Positions 44,702 to 53,324 of a stretch of 60,332 bases of DNA are shown one piece after another. Made by a program: the position numbers and the translations under genes. The notes beneath the pieces are model-generated. The model ran no database searches, was not told where the DNA came from, and worked only from the letters and a program-made list of their open reading frames with translations. The first letter of the stretch is position 1, and each line of letters opens with the position of its first letter. The stretch covers positions 1 through 60,332 of the forward strand of contig JBOGCH010000011.1 in the NCBI GenBank assembly GCA_051656645.1. The letters are read 5' to 3'. This DNA comes from JBOGCH01 sp051656645 (GTDB taxonomy: Bacteria; Bacteroidota; Bacteroidia; Bacteroidales; Marinifilaceae).

Positions 44702-45427
44702 ATGAAAGTACATATAGAACATTCGGCACAGCGAGGACATTTTAATCACGGTTGGCTAAACACCTACCACACTTTCAGCTTCGCGGACTACTATAATCTA
44801 AAACGCATGCATTTTGGTGCCTTGAGGGTATTTAACGATGACTACATTGCTCCAAACGTTGGCTTTGACGCTCATGACCATAAGGACATGGAGATAGTAA
44901 CAATTCCACTCTACGGGATGTTACTACACAAAGACAGTCAAGGAAATGAGGAAACCATTGAGCCCGATGAAATTCAAGTTATGCGTGCGGGACGTGGCAT
45001 TACGCATAGTGAATACAATGCCAGTAAAAATGAATTAGTACACCTACTACAAATTTGGATTTATCCACGCCATAAAGCCGCCGAACCGTTCTATGCCAAG
45101 TACAACCTCGCAGAGATTATTAAACCACAACATCTGTCCACATTCATCTCTCCGCAAGGACCAATAAGTATTGACCAATACGCATGGTTTACTCGTGGCA
45201 AGCTTTACCAACCTGGCGAATATCCATACCATTTTAAAGGCAATAAGCACCAAACCGGTCTCTTTATGTTTGTTATTGACGGTATGGTAATGGTGGGACA
45301 AGATGAGTTGCGACGTGGTGACTCCATACAAATTGTGGACACCGACCGCATTGATTTACTGGTAATCAATGCTGCAGACGTGCTTTTAATTGAGGTTGCA
45401 CTTGATTTTAGAACACCAAAACATTAA
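44702..45427 (+). CDS. Pirin-family bicupin protein
   Basis: Metal-binding bicupin related to pirin/YhhW, some members of which have quercetinase activity in vitro; the physiological role is unclear. The N-terminal cupin shows RGHFNHGWLNTYHTFSFADY, the metal ligands His58 and His60 in FDAHDHKDME, and His102/Glu104 in GITHSEYN. Length 241 aa is typical of the YhhW branch. A single-gene unit followed by hairpins. Confidence 0.92.
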   Translation: MKVHIEHSAQRGHFNHGWLNTYHTFSFADYYNLKRMHFGALRVFNDDYIAPNVGFDAHDHKDMEIVTIPLYGMLLHKDSQGNEETIEPDEIQVMRAGRGITHSEYNASKNELVHLLQIWIYPRHKAAEPFYAKYNLAEIIKPQHLSTFISPQGPISIDQYAWFTRGKLYQPGEYPYHFKGNKHQTGLFMFVIDGMVMVGQDELRRGDSIQIVDTDRIDLLVINAADVLLIEVALDFRTPKH

Positions 45428-45467
45428 CTCCAATCATTCTAAAAACGCATTACAATTTCTATATACT

Positions 45468-45512
45468 CCCCTTGTTTTTACTGTTTAAACAAAACAGACA
45501 CAAAACAAGGGG
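45468..45512. terminator. Hairpin downstream of pirin gene
   Basis: CCCCTTGTTTT (45468-45478) pairs with AAAACAAGGGG (45502-45512), with an inner CTGTTT/AAACAG pair. It lacks a clean T run on the plus strand, so it may be a transcript end-protecting hairpin rather than a classical terminator. Confidence 0.5.
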
Positions 45513-45584
45513 ACCTTTATTTACATGTAATCCCTCCCCACCCTCTCTTCACAGCCCCTCCACATCCTCATCACATCTGCATAA

Positions 45585-45691
45585 GGTTTTCTACTGCTTT
45601 TCTACAGGTTTTCTACTGGTTTTCTACTGGTAACATATACCCATACCTGTAGAAAACCTATAGAAAACCTGTAGCGCTGCTGAAGTATACC
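45585..45691. repeat. Inverted 11-bp tandem-repeat element C (4+4 units)
   Basis: Forward units start at 45585, 45596, 45607 and 45618 (GGTTTTCTACT; the second reads GCTTTTCTACA). The 19-bp spacer is GGTAACATATACCCATACC. Inverted units start at 45648, 45659, 45670 and 45681 (TGTAGAAAACC, TATAGAAAACC, then a degenerate copy and one matching 8/11). Period, copy number and total length equal those of elements A and B. Confidence 0.87.
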
Positions 45692-45819
45692 CGGGGAGGA
45701 GGCGAGGAAGATACGAGGGGGCTATTATGGAGCATACACTATGTTCCCCATGCTTTGCATTTAGGTTTATGCTAATGTGGATATCCAAGCGGGAGGATTT
45801 GGTACGGATTGGAGAATAT

Positions 45820-45854
45820 AAAATACCATCCCGGAGCGTCCGGGATGGTATTTT
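45820..45854. terminator. Strong bidirectional hairpin terminator
   Basis: A perfect 16-bp stem AAAATACCATCCCGGA with its complement closes a 3-nt loop GCG. T runs of four on both sides allow termination from either direction between two convergent genes. Confidence 0.8.
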
Positions 45855-45884
45855 GGCTATTTAGTATGTCAAATTGATTGGATC

Positions 45885-45912
45885 AAAAAAAAGCGAGATT
45901 ATATAATCTCGC
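45885..45912 (-). terminator. Intrinsic terminator overlapping the PepSY-gene stop
   Basis: GCGAGATTAT and ATAATCTCGC form a perfect 20-nt palindrome followed on the minus strand by eight T. The TAA stop of the PepSY gene lies inside the stem. Confidence 0.85.
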
Positions 45913-46735
45913 CTTGTGCTGTTATTTTTATTTTCACATCGGGTGTTCCCGCTTGTTCCAATTCTATTAAGTAGTAATCTCCTTGTGGTGTTTCAACAAA
46001 GTCCATATCGTCAATACTCATTCCTGCATATTCCGAATTATTCAATGCTGTTTGCACCTCTGCCGGAAGCGTTTTTACCTCCCAAGTTGTCGATAACCAG
46101 TCATAAGCTTCGGTTAAACTAACCTCTTTTTCAATACCTTGATCTATAATCTCAACTTCGATTATACGACGTTCCTTTTCAACGTCAACAATACGTGCCG
46201 ATGGGTATTTTTCAGTTATAAACTCCTGGATACGTACCATATCTACATTTGCAGGCATATGCTCGTCGTTGTCATTATCGGCAACCTCTTTAATCAGTAC
46301 GCCATCCTCAGCAAAATATAGGTCCATTTCGGCATCACCCTGCTCAACATCGATAACGTACACGGTTTCAATATCCTTACGTTGTAGCTTATCAACATCA
46401 TCCACCTTCCACGATGCATAATTCGATGCATTAAATGCGTCTTTAACCGTCTGTGGCAATGCATTGAAAGATATGTCTGTTTCGGTTAAGCTCCAATCTC
46501 CATCGGATAGAAACCATACGGATAATTCCTCATTGTTTTGAGTAAACTCCGCTTCATAGTATCCTCCTTTTTGCTTCCACTCAACACGTGACAAACCGGG
46601 ATACATAGCGTTTAATGATTCACGTACTGCTATGGGTACATTGACATTATTATCATTACCATCGTTTTTATCGCAACTTTGTAACGCAATAACTCCCATT
46701 GCGGCAACTAATAAAAAGTTTCTTATCTTTTTCAT
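45899..46735 (-). CDS. PepSY-like (DUF2874) lipoprotein with tandem repeats
   Basis: Lipoprotein (GVIALQSC, Cys21) of 278 aa. The mature part has repeated PepSY-like units, each with a helix ending in a V(R/K)xxxxxxYPGxxxVxW-type pattern and a strand YYEAEF or YYLIEL-like motif: near residues 34-75, 90-140, 150-200 and 215-270. PepSY-like domains of this type are believed to bind or inhibit other secreted proteins. It is the distal gene of a cluster with a second PepSY protein and a two-component system, suggesting envelope sensing. Confidence 0.85.
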   Translation of the reverse strand: MKKIRNFLLVAAMGVIALQSCDKNDGNDNNVNVPIAVRESLNAMYPGLSRVEWKQKGGYYEAEFTQNNEELSVWFLSDGDWSLTETDISFNALPQTVKDAFNASNYASWKVDDVDKLQRKDIETVYVIDVEQGDAEMDLYFAEDGVLIKEVADNDNDEHMPANVDMVRIQEFITEKYPSARIVDVEKERRIIEVEIIDQGIEKEVSLTEAYDWLSTTWEVKTLPAEVQTALNNSEYAGMSIDDMDFVETPQGDYYLIELEQAGTPDVKIKITAQGEII

Positions 46736-46937
46736 ATCTCTTTCTTTATGTATAATTTGTTTTCAATAAGCACTACATAATTTTTATAATGAAACCATCT
46801 ACGATAAAGTTATGTGTGCGGTTAACTCTTATTTGTATCTGTTTTATATAACCGTTATTTATTTAGCAATACACACACCACGTTGTATGCTGTAATTGTA
46901 TTCTATAAATATCCACGAGACTATACACCACGTTTAA

Positions 46938-47378
46938 TTAATTATCAATCTCTATTAAGTTGAAACGATGATCAAATTTTAGCTCTGTATTATTACATAA
47001 TTCAATTTCATAATACTTAGCACCACGCTCAATTTTCACAACCCGCGTATCGTTAAATTTGTTTTTTACAAAAGCCAAAATGGAATTTGGAATAATAGCA
47101 CTTGGCACCTCGCTTTTTTTACAACTCACCTCTTTCCACTCACCACGCTTATTAAACTCTAGCTTCACACCATTATCAAAGTAAACATCGTAATTTGCAT
47201 CAAATAAATCATCGTCAAGTTTACATAACACCACTGATTGTTTCCCGAAGTTTTGTTTTACAAACGTCTTTATTTTTGAAGGCATTTGCTCAAAGGGTAC
47301 TGTAATATCGTTGTCGGCCTTTGCCATAAATGAAAATGTACCAACACATGCACACACCAATAATAATTTCTTTATCAT
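46938..47378 (-). CDS. Secreted PepSY-like (DUF2874) protein
   Basis: A 146-aa exported protein with a cleavable signal ending near FMAKA (residue 21). Two PepSY-like units follow (FEQMPSKIKTFVKQNFGKQSV ... ANYDVYFDNGVKLEFNKRGEW, then IPNSILAFVKNKFNDTRVVKIER ... YYEIEL; each quoted only in part). It lies 112 nt downstream of the histidine kinase gene and 203 nt upstream of the larger PepSY gene. In Bacteroidota these proteins are commonly encoded next to OmpR-type two-component genes and may be their periplasmic partners or targets. Confidence 0.85.
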   Translation of the reverse strand: MIKKLLLVCACVGTFSFMAKADNDITVPFEQMPSKIKTFVKQNFGKQSVVLCKLDDDLFDANYDVYFDNGVKLEFNKRGEWKEVSCKKSEVPSAIIPNSILAFVKNKFNDTRVVKIERGAKYYEIELCNNTELKFDHRFNLIEIDN

Positions 47379-47490
47379 CCTATTTTGTTTTTAGCTGTTT
47401 ATACTTTGCGTATTAATTACACTACAAAGTTGAGACACAAAACTGAAAACATTTAGGAATTTTGGACTGTACAGCAGAAAAAAAGAAATA

Positions 47491-48765
47491 TCATCGTTTT
47501 TTTCTTGTCGACACTTCGAATTTGTGCATTCCGTCGCTATAAGTATAACCAATATGGAGATGCTGCAGCTTACAAATGGATGCTACAAGAGCTAAACCTA
47601 ATCCCGTTGATCCTTCTTTTTTAGTTCCTTGGTAGAAACGTTCAAAAATGCGATGTGTGTCCAAAGGGCCATTTATTGCCGTATTGGTTACGGTTAATCC
47701 GCCCGATGTGGTAACTATGTTAATTACACCTTGCGGTCTGTTGTGTACATAAGCGTTGCGAAGCAGGTTGCTTATTAGAATTTCGGCAAGTGTTACGTTC
47801 ATGTGTACAAGAAGTGTTTCCTCTGTGCGTTGCTCAACACGGATGTCCATATGCTCAAACATTTCGGAGTAATCCTCTAAATATCTTGTAATAATGTGAT
47901 TTATATTTACATCCTGACTCTCCGTAAATTGTCCATTATCAATCTTAGATAGCAGAAGTAATGACTTGTTCATTCGTGTAAGATACTCTAGGGTTTGATA
48001 TGTTTTGGCAAGCTCTTCGAGTTGCGTTACAGATAACGATTCATCCTCCATGAGTATCTCCAATCTGTTGCGACAAATGGCAATAGGTGTTTGCATTTCG
48101 TGGGACGCGTTGCCGATAAATTCACGTTGCTGTTCAAAAAGTTTTTCTGTACGATTGGTGTAACGAATAACAGCATCATTGACTTTTTTAAACTCTGTTA
48201 TGTCGGTTTTTATGTTTAATACTTTGTTTTTTTGTCCCGTTTTATAGTTATCCAACCAATGTAGCAGCTTATAAAATGGTTGCATACTCCTAAAAAACAC
48301 CCATGAAACTATAACCATTAGTAACACTAACAGGCTTATATATAATACAATTATCCAATATAGGATTGATTCACGTAAGTCTTTTTTCTCGATGGTTGGG
48401 GTAAACACTTTTAATTCATAGGGGACGTTTTGAGCAATAAACTGCGTTGTTAGCATACGCGCAGGTTCCGTCTCGTCCATAGAAGTAAGCACAATGGTTG
48501 TGTCCTTTAGTGTTACACCCTCCATAATGGCAAAATTCTCCAAAGGTAGAAGTATGTATTGATTGTTGCTACCATTGTCGCCAATACGCGATTCTCTACC
48601 CTCTTTTACGCGCTCTATAATGTTCTCGGCGTAATTTTCGAGTTGGTCATCTACCTCATCATTCACCTCATCCATAATGGCCACATAGAAACCTATTGCC
48701 CACACGCCAAGAAGCAGAGTAAACACTATGAATAAACGTATTAGTAACTTATAAATTAATTTCAT
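47491..48765 (-). CDS. Sensor histidine kinase
   Basis: Membrane-bound kinase of the EnvZ/OmpR partner class. Two membrane helices (about 9-30 and 134-157) bracket a periplasmic sensor domain of about 100 residues. The cytoplasmic part has a HisKA domain with the phosphorylated His222 in GNASHEMQTP, and an HATPase region with NLLRNAYVHN (N box) and GSTGLGLALV (G2 box). Length 424 aa. Encoded 53 nt after its response regulator. Confidence 0.94.
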   Translation of the reverse strand: MKLIYKLLIRLFIVFTLLLGVWAIGFYVAIMDEVNDEVDDQLENYAENIIERVKEGRESRIGDNGSNNQYILLPLENFAIMEGVTLKDTTIVLTSMDETEPARMLTTQFIAQNVPYELKVFTPTIEKKDLRESILYWIIVLYISLLVLLMVIVSWVFFRSMQPFYKLLHWLDNYKTGQKNKVLNIKTDITEFKKVNDAVIRYTNRTEKLFEQQREFIGNASHEMQTPIAICRNRLEILMEDESLSVTQLEELAKTYQTLEYLTRMNKSLLLLSKIDNGQFTESQDVNINHIITRYLEDYSEMFEHMDIRVEQRTEETLLVHMNVTLAEILISNLLRNAYVHNRPQGVINIVTTSGGLTVTNTAINGPLDTHRIFERFYQGTKKEGSTGLGLALVASICKLQHLHIGYTYSDGMHKFEVSTRKKR

Positions 48766-48818
48766 TAGCTTGTTATTTGTTATTGAAATGGACGCAACAA
48801 TCGGGCAGTGCAGTACGG

Positions 48819-49496
48819 TTACTCTATAATGAATTTATACCCTACGCCATACACCGCCTTTATTTGTGCGGTGGCACCCGCATCCGTAAGTTTTTTGCGG
48901 AGATTTTTTATTTGGGCATAGATAAAATCAAAACTATCTGCCTGATCAATATGATCACCCCACACGGCCTCTGCCAAAGCTCCCTTATTAACCAGTCTAC
49001 CCGGTCTACCGGCAAAATAATGCAGAATATCATACTCCTTTCGGTTCAACTCTATGGGTGTATTATTTATAAATACCTCAAAACTATCGGGAACAAGGCG
49101 CACGTTGCCTACAACTATATCCTTAGCGCCATCCTGTTTATTGCGACGTATAACACTCTTTATTCGCGCATTTAGCTCGGCCAAGTGGAACGGTTTTGAT
49201 AAATAGTCATCGGCACCCAAATCGAGACCTACTACTTTATCCTCCAGTGAGTCCTTAGCAGAAAGAATTATAACATTCTCGCTTCTTTCCATTTGCTTTA
49301 ATTCCTTAAGCAGTGTTAACCCATTACCATCCGGGAGCATAATATCCAAAAGGATAATATCATAATCGTACCCCTCAATTTTATCCATTGCCTCTCTATA
49401 GGTAGCTGCTGTTGCCACAATGTAGCGCTCCTGTTGCAACCAATGTTGCATCATTTCTCGTAGTTGAGGCTCATCTTCAACAATTAATATCTTCAT
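48819..49496 (-). CDS. OmpR/PhoB-family response regulator
   Basis: Two-domain regulator, 225 aa. The receiver shows the acidic pair ED in VEDEP, phospho-acceptor Asp51 in IILLDIMLPDG, and Lys in YLSKPF. The C-terminal winged helix contains LNRKEYDILHYFAGRPGRLV and a DNA-contact helix ending DFIYAQIKNLRKKL. It is first in the RR-HK-PepSY cluster and probably regulates the PepSY genes. Confidence 0.95.
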   Translation of the reverse strand: MKILIVEDEPQLREMMQHWLQQERYIVATAATYREAMDKIEGYDYDIILLDIMLPDGNGLTLLKELKQMERSENVIILSAKDSLEDKVVGLDLGADDYLSKPFHLAELNARIKSVIRRNKQDGAKDIVVGNVRLVPDSFEVFINNTPIELNRKEYDILHYFAGRPGRLVNKGALAEAVWGDHIDQADSFDFIYAQIKNLRKKLTDAGATAQIKAVYGVGYKFIIE

Positions 49497-49648
49497 AAAA
49501 ATGTGAATTGTATTTTCCGTAAGTTACAATATTAGATAGAGATACTGAAATAAAACTGAAATGTTATAAGCTATATGTAAGTTAAGAGGGAATTGCCGTT
49601 TATTATTCTCCGAATAATATGTAATTTCGTAGTTAAATAGAATTATAT

Positions 49649-50656
49649 ATGACTCAACACTCCAACTCTCCGCGACAACTTCCATGGGTTCCCATGCTCA
49701 TTACCATGTGCATTACTTTTGGGTTACTAACCATTGTTAATAACGTGGTGAAACCTCCAATTTTATTACTAGAGCGCATTGTTGAGGGAGGCGGATGGAT
49801 ACAAGTGGGAGTGGCTACATTGCTAAGTGGCTTTTTTTATGCGCTAATGGCAAACCGTAAGGAACGTAGCAAATGGCGTATACGTTTATGGTTACTTTTT
49901 TCGGTGGTTTTCTTTACTCAACTCCTATTGGGAATTACGGTGGATACACTATTCTTGATGAGTGGTAAATTACATTTTCCTATTCCCGCTTTAATTCCTC
50001 TAGGCGCACTCTACAGAGGAGAAATAGGGTTTATGCCTATTCTGTTCTTTGTTACTATACTTCTTTCATCGGGTGCATGGTGTAGCCAACTATGTTACTT
50101 TGGTGTGTATGATGCTATTGCGGCAGGCAAACCGCATAAAAAGAATGGTTTAACATTGTCCTACGGAATGAGGCGTAATATACGAATGACAATATTAAGC
50201 TTGTTTATTGTTGTAGTTATAGTGATGCGATATTTTGATTACAGTGCCTTAGTAGCGACAATATTGGCCGCCATTGTGGGCGTTGTAGGCATTGCTATTA
50301 TTTTGTTGGCAAGTAGAGGGCGAGGGGTGATGTTACACTGCTCCAGCTACTGTCCTGCCGGTACATTGGTTACGTATTTGAAAAAGATATCGCCTTGGGG
50401 TTTTGAAATTAACAGCAATTGCACACACTGCATGGCATGTACGCGCAGTTGCCGCTATGATGCACTTACTCCACGTAGCATTAAAGAACAACGTATTGCC
50501 AATCACTGCACGCTATGCGGCGATTGTTTAACTGCGTGTAGACATAGTGCGCTGGAATATAAGTTTATGGGGATGCGCGCAGCATGGGCAGAGAAAGCGT
50601 GGTTAGTTACCACGATTTCCCTGTATACTTGCTTTCTGTTTATTGCTCGGATATAG
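49649..50656 (+). CDS. NapH/YccM-like membrane iron-sulfur protein
   Basis: Membrane electron-transfer protein with about five or six helices. Seen: a paired-cysteine loop GAWCSQLCYFG and LHCSSYCPAGT (NapH-type motifs), and at the C-terminal side two [4Fe-4S] ferredoxin motifs, CTHCMACTRSC and CTLCGDCLTAC. NapH passes quinol electrons to periplasmic reductases; no reductase or NapG partner gene lies nearby, so its partner is unknown. Its 3' end overlaps the convergent GH16 gene by 17 nt. Confidence 0.87.
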   Translation: MTQHSNSPRQLPWVPMLITMCITFGLLTIVNNVVKPPILLLERIVEGGGWIQVGVATLLSGFFYALMANRKERSKWRIRLWLLFSVVFFTQLLLGITVDTLFLMSGKLHFPIPALIPLGALYRGEIGFMPILFFVTILLSSGAWCSQLCYFGVYDAIAAGKPHKKNGLTLSYGMRRNIRMTILSLFIVVVIVMRYFDYSALVATILAAIVGVVGIAIILLASRGRGVMLHCSSYCPAGTLVTYLKKISPWGFEINSNCTHCMACTRSCRYDALTPRSIKEQRIANHCTLCGDCLTACRHSALEYKFMGMRAAWAEKAWLVTTISLYTCFLFIARI

Positions 50657-51416
50657 AGTAATAGCGTACCCAATCTATATGCATTTCCACAGGTAATTGA
50701 TTTGGATTTACTTGGCCTACCCATGCGCCTCCAAGTTGCATGTCCATGAGCAGATAGAATGGCTCATCAGTAAACGGATATTGGCCTTCACTCTCTAATG
50801 CCGGAATACGGGGGTAGATAAACGTTAATTGTCCGTTTACATAAAAAGAAAGTTTGTCCTTTGTAATGTCCACAGCATAGGTATTGTAATTATTTATGGC
50901 AATAGGAGCCGTACCATGGTTTTTAGGTTTTTCAGTTTTTCCCAAAGTATAGGTATAGTGCGTATGCACGGTTTGGTAAACAAATTTATCATAGTTCAAG
51001 TGCTCCATAATGTCAATTTCTCCGCCGTTAGGCCATTTGGCTTTTTCAGGCAACATCCATAAAGCAGGCCAAGCGCCCTGTGCACTGTTGAAACGAGCAC
51101 TTATTTCAATGCGCCCGGTGGTAAATAGCTTTTTGTCCTTAGTGTAGACGCCCCCGGTGAGATAACGTGCCGTATCGGCTGTTTGCGTTGTGTTGCAGAT
51201 ACCACGCAATATTAAATTTCCATTGGCAACAGCATAAAGTGAGTCATAAGAGGACATGTAGTTATTCCAATCGCTCCTTCCTCTTGGTATTTTACTCCAA
51301 ACGGCGGTATCCAGTTGAGTACTGTTAAAATTCTCTTCCCACACTAACGTATAAGTTTGGGCTTGTACACACAGCATTGTACACAAGGTAATTAAGGTAA
51401 GTAAATAGTATTTCAT
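50640..51416 (-). CDS. Secreted GH16 glycoside hydrolase (beta-glucanase-like)
   Basis: Exported enzyme with an N-terminal signal (cleavage near VQAQ). The GH16 catalytic signature GGEIDIMEHL gives Glu133 (nucleophile), Asp135 and Glu138 (acid/base), and the flanking GAWPALWMLP and HTHYTY-like regions fit beta-1,3(4)-glucanases/laminarinases. It is compact at 258 aa, one domain with no carbohydrate-binding module. It lies 42 nt downstream of the LytTR regulator gene and may be the last gene of that transcript. The exact glucan is not determined. Confidence 0.9.
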   Translation of the reverse strand: MKYYLLTLITLCTMLCVQAQTYTLVWEENFNSTQLDTAVWSKIPRGRSDWNNYMSSYDSLYAVANGNLILRGICNTTQTADTARYLTGGVYTKDKKLFTTGRIEISARFNSAQGAWPALWMLPEKAKWPNGGEIDIMEHLNYDKFVYQTVHTHYTYTLGKTEKPKNHGTAPIAINNYNTYAVDITKDKLSFYVNGQLTFIYPRIPALESEGQYPFTDEPFYLLMDMQLGGAWVGQVNPNQLPVEMHIDWVRYYSISEQ

Positions 51417-51458
51417 AGAATCATCAATTATTATTGCAATAAAGATAATTATATGAAT

Positions 51459-52187
51459 TTATTTAACAAAAATGGAGCGTTTCTTTAGTGTGTCAAAAAG
51501 CTGATCCTTATAACTATCTGAAATAGGAATGTAGGTATCTCCAAATACTATTCTATTACGTTCAATTACCGTTATCTTATCTAGACGTACAATAAAGGAT
51601 CTGTGTACGCGTATAAATTGTTGAGAAGGAAGCTGCTCCTCGAGTGATTTCATACTCATTAACGATACAATTTTTTTATGTGGAGGTTCCATAAATATTT
51701 GCACGTAGTCCTTTAATCCTTCAATATAAAGAATGTTAGCCAAGTCCACTTGGATTAATTTATAATCTGCTTTAATAAAGATACTTTCTTGCGCAGTAGG
51801 TACCTCCGGCTGTGCTGATTTACGGATCAATTCATACCAATGCAGCGCTTTATTTGCTGCAGCAAGGAAATCAGCATAACTTATTGGCTTGAGCAGATAG
51901 TCGAGGGCATTTACTCTATAACTATCTAAAGCGTATTGATCAAATGCCGTGGTAAAGATTATACGCGTGTCACTTTTAATCATTGCAGATAGCTCTAAAC
52001 CGTTTAGCTCGGGCATTTGAATATCCAGAAACAGTAAATCTACCGACTCTCTATTTAAATTATCAAGCGCCGTGATGGCATTATTATACGTACCTTTCAA
52101 TTCCAGAAAAGGAGTCTTCTTTACATAACTTTCAAGTAAACTAACTGCCAACGGCTCATCATCTATTATTACACAACTTAGTTTCAT
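51459..52187 (-). CDS. LytTR-type response regulator
   Basis: Cytoplasmic regulator, 242 aa. Receiver domain with IIDDEP, phospho-acceptor Asp55 in LLFLDIQMPE and Lys in YLLKPI; C-terminal LytTR DNA-binding domain (about 140-240) with ILYIEGLKDYVQIF and RVHRSFIVRLDKIT. It overlaps the kinase gene by 29 nt, so the two are translationally coupled. Confidence 0.95.
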   Translation of the reverse strand: MKLSCVIIDDEPLAVSLLESYVKKTPFLELKGTYNNAITALDNLNRESVDLLFLDIQMPELNGLELSAMIKSDTRIIFTTAFDQYALDSYRVNALDYLLKPISYADFLAAANKALHWYELIRKSAQPEVPTAQESIFIKADYKLIQVDLANILYIEGLKDYVQIFMEPPHKKIVSLMSMKSLEEQLPSQQFIRVHRSFIVRLDKITVIERNRIVFGDTYIPISDSYKDQLFDTLKKRSIFVK

Positions 52188-53262
52188 TGTTCATTGGGTT
52201 TAGGTTTATTGCTAGCGATATATAGAAGTGATCCTCGTCGACACCATAATTTAGAATATGATGGTGTGGATAGAGTAATACCAATCGTTTTTTTAGATTT
52301 ATAAGTCCTATACCCGAACCGCTTTTGTCCTTATCAACAGCTTTGGGATAGTTACTATTTGTAATATTGCACAATAAATTTCCTTTCTCTTCCACGATGC
52401 TAATAGTTATAAAACTGTCCTTTCCATTACTAACGCCATGCTTAAACGCATTCTCTATTAACGATATAAACAATAGCGGAGCTATGAGCTCACCGGGTGA
52501 GGAGATGGCAATATGCGTATCCAAGCGAACATCCGGAGACAAACGTATACGCATAAGCTCAACGTAATTACGGACAAAATCCATATCCTTTTCAAGTGGA
52601 ACTAGGGATTTACTACTTTCATACAACACATAACGTAGCAGCCTACTCAATTCATGTACAGTATGCTGGGCTTGCTCCTGGTTTATGGCTATTAAACTGT
52701 ATATATTATTTAGCGTATTGAATAAGAAATGGGGATTGAGCTGATTCTTGAGATTTTGAATTTCCATCTCTGTACGCGTTTGTTCCAACTCTCTACGCTG
52801 CGTGTCGGATTTATACCAACTATCTGTCATTTTAATAGCAACACTTAATGCCGCCACGAGGGCATACAAAAGGCTATTAAAGCAAAAGAAAGCTATTATG
52901 TCCTTTACTTCTCGAGTTTTCTCACCAATACCTATAGGAGCAGGCAGCGTGTGCATTGCCAAATGCACTAAGAGCATTACGCCAAGAATAAGTACTATAT
53001 TGGTTATAAAAAAGCGAGTACGTTGCCGCGTAAATAGATATTTATTGATTAGAAATAAGAAGTTGGTGTAAAAAATCACCATAAAAGAGACAATCATAAT
53101 TAAGGAGCGCAGATAACTCTCGGGCGTTACCGCTTCTCTTCCTCTACCTGTAAAAAATAGAGGTATACCCAATAAAATCACCCATGTTACTATGTGTATG
53201 ACAAAAGCCATACGTTTAAAAGGGTGAGGTCCTATTTTATCATTTATATTATTCATTGACAC
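52159..53262 (-). CDS. LytS/YehU-type sensor histidine kinase
   Basis: Membrane kinase with four N-terminal helices (about 18-36, 52-74, 84-104, 123-143) and no large periplasmic domain, followed by a short coiled linker and the His_kinase/HATPase pair. The phosphorylated His178 lies in QLNPHFLFNTLNN, and the ATP-binding N box is LIENAFKHGV with a G box GSGIGLINLKKRL. It lies 62 nt downstream of the permease gene. Pairs with the overlapping LytTR regulator. Confidence 0.94.
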   Translation of the reverse strand: MSMNNINDKIGPHPFKRMAFVIHIVTWVILLGIPLFFTGRGREAVTPESYLRSLIMIVSFMVIFYTNFLFLINKYLFTRQRTRFFITNIVLILGVMLLVHLAMHTLPAPIGIGEKTREVKDIIAFFCFNSLLYALVAALSVAIKMTDSWYKSDTQRRELEQTRTEMEIQNLKNQLNPHFLFNTLNNIYSLIAINQEQAQHTVHELSRLLRYVLYESSKSLVPLEKDMDFVRNYVELMRIRLSPDVRLDTHIAISSPGELIAPLLFISLIENAFKHGVSNGKDSFITISIVEEKGNLLCNITNSNYPKAVDKDKSGSGIGLINLKKRLVLLYPHHHILNYGVDEDHFYISLAINLNPMNNETKLCNNR

Positions 53263-53324
53263 AAAGATAGGTAAAAAGGGCGTAAAGCGGAGGTAAGTCC
53301 TATGCTTTAGCCCATATGTAGTTA

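Larger units (their letters stand above)
45428..45898. other. 471-bp convergent intergenic region rich in hairpins
   Basis: Between the convergent pirin and PepSY genes. It holds, in order, a CCCCTTGTTTT hairpin, the 107-bp inverted tandem-repeat element C flanked by a pyrimidine-rich stretch before and a purine-rich stretch after (so the stem may extend), a 16-bp terminator hairpin, and the PepSY gene terminator. No coding frame is evident. Confidence 0.7.

Noticed and set aside
45820..45854. 16-bp hairpin as a fourth member of the inverted 11-bp family
   Set aside because: It has no tandem units and no GGTTT phasing; it is a simple bidirectional terminator.
46871..46935. Direct repeat ACACCACGTT upstream of the small PepSY gene end
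   Set aside because: Only two 10-bp copies, no inverted partner and no clear spacing to a promoter; chance is likely.
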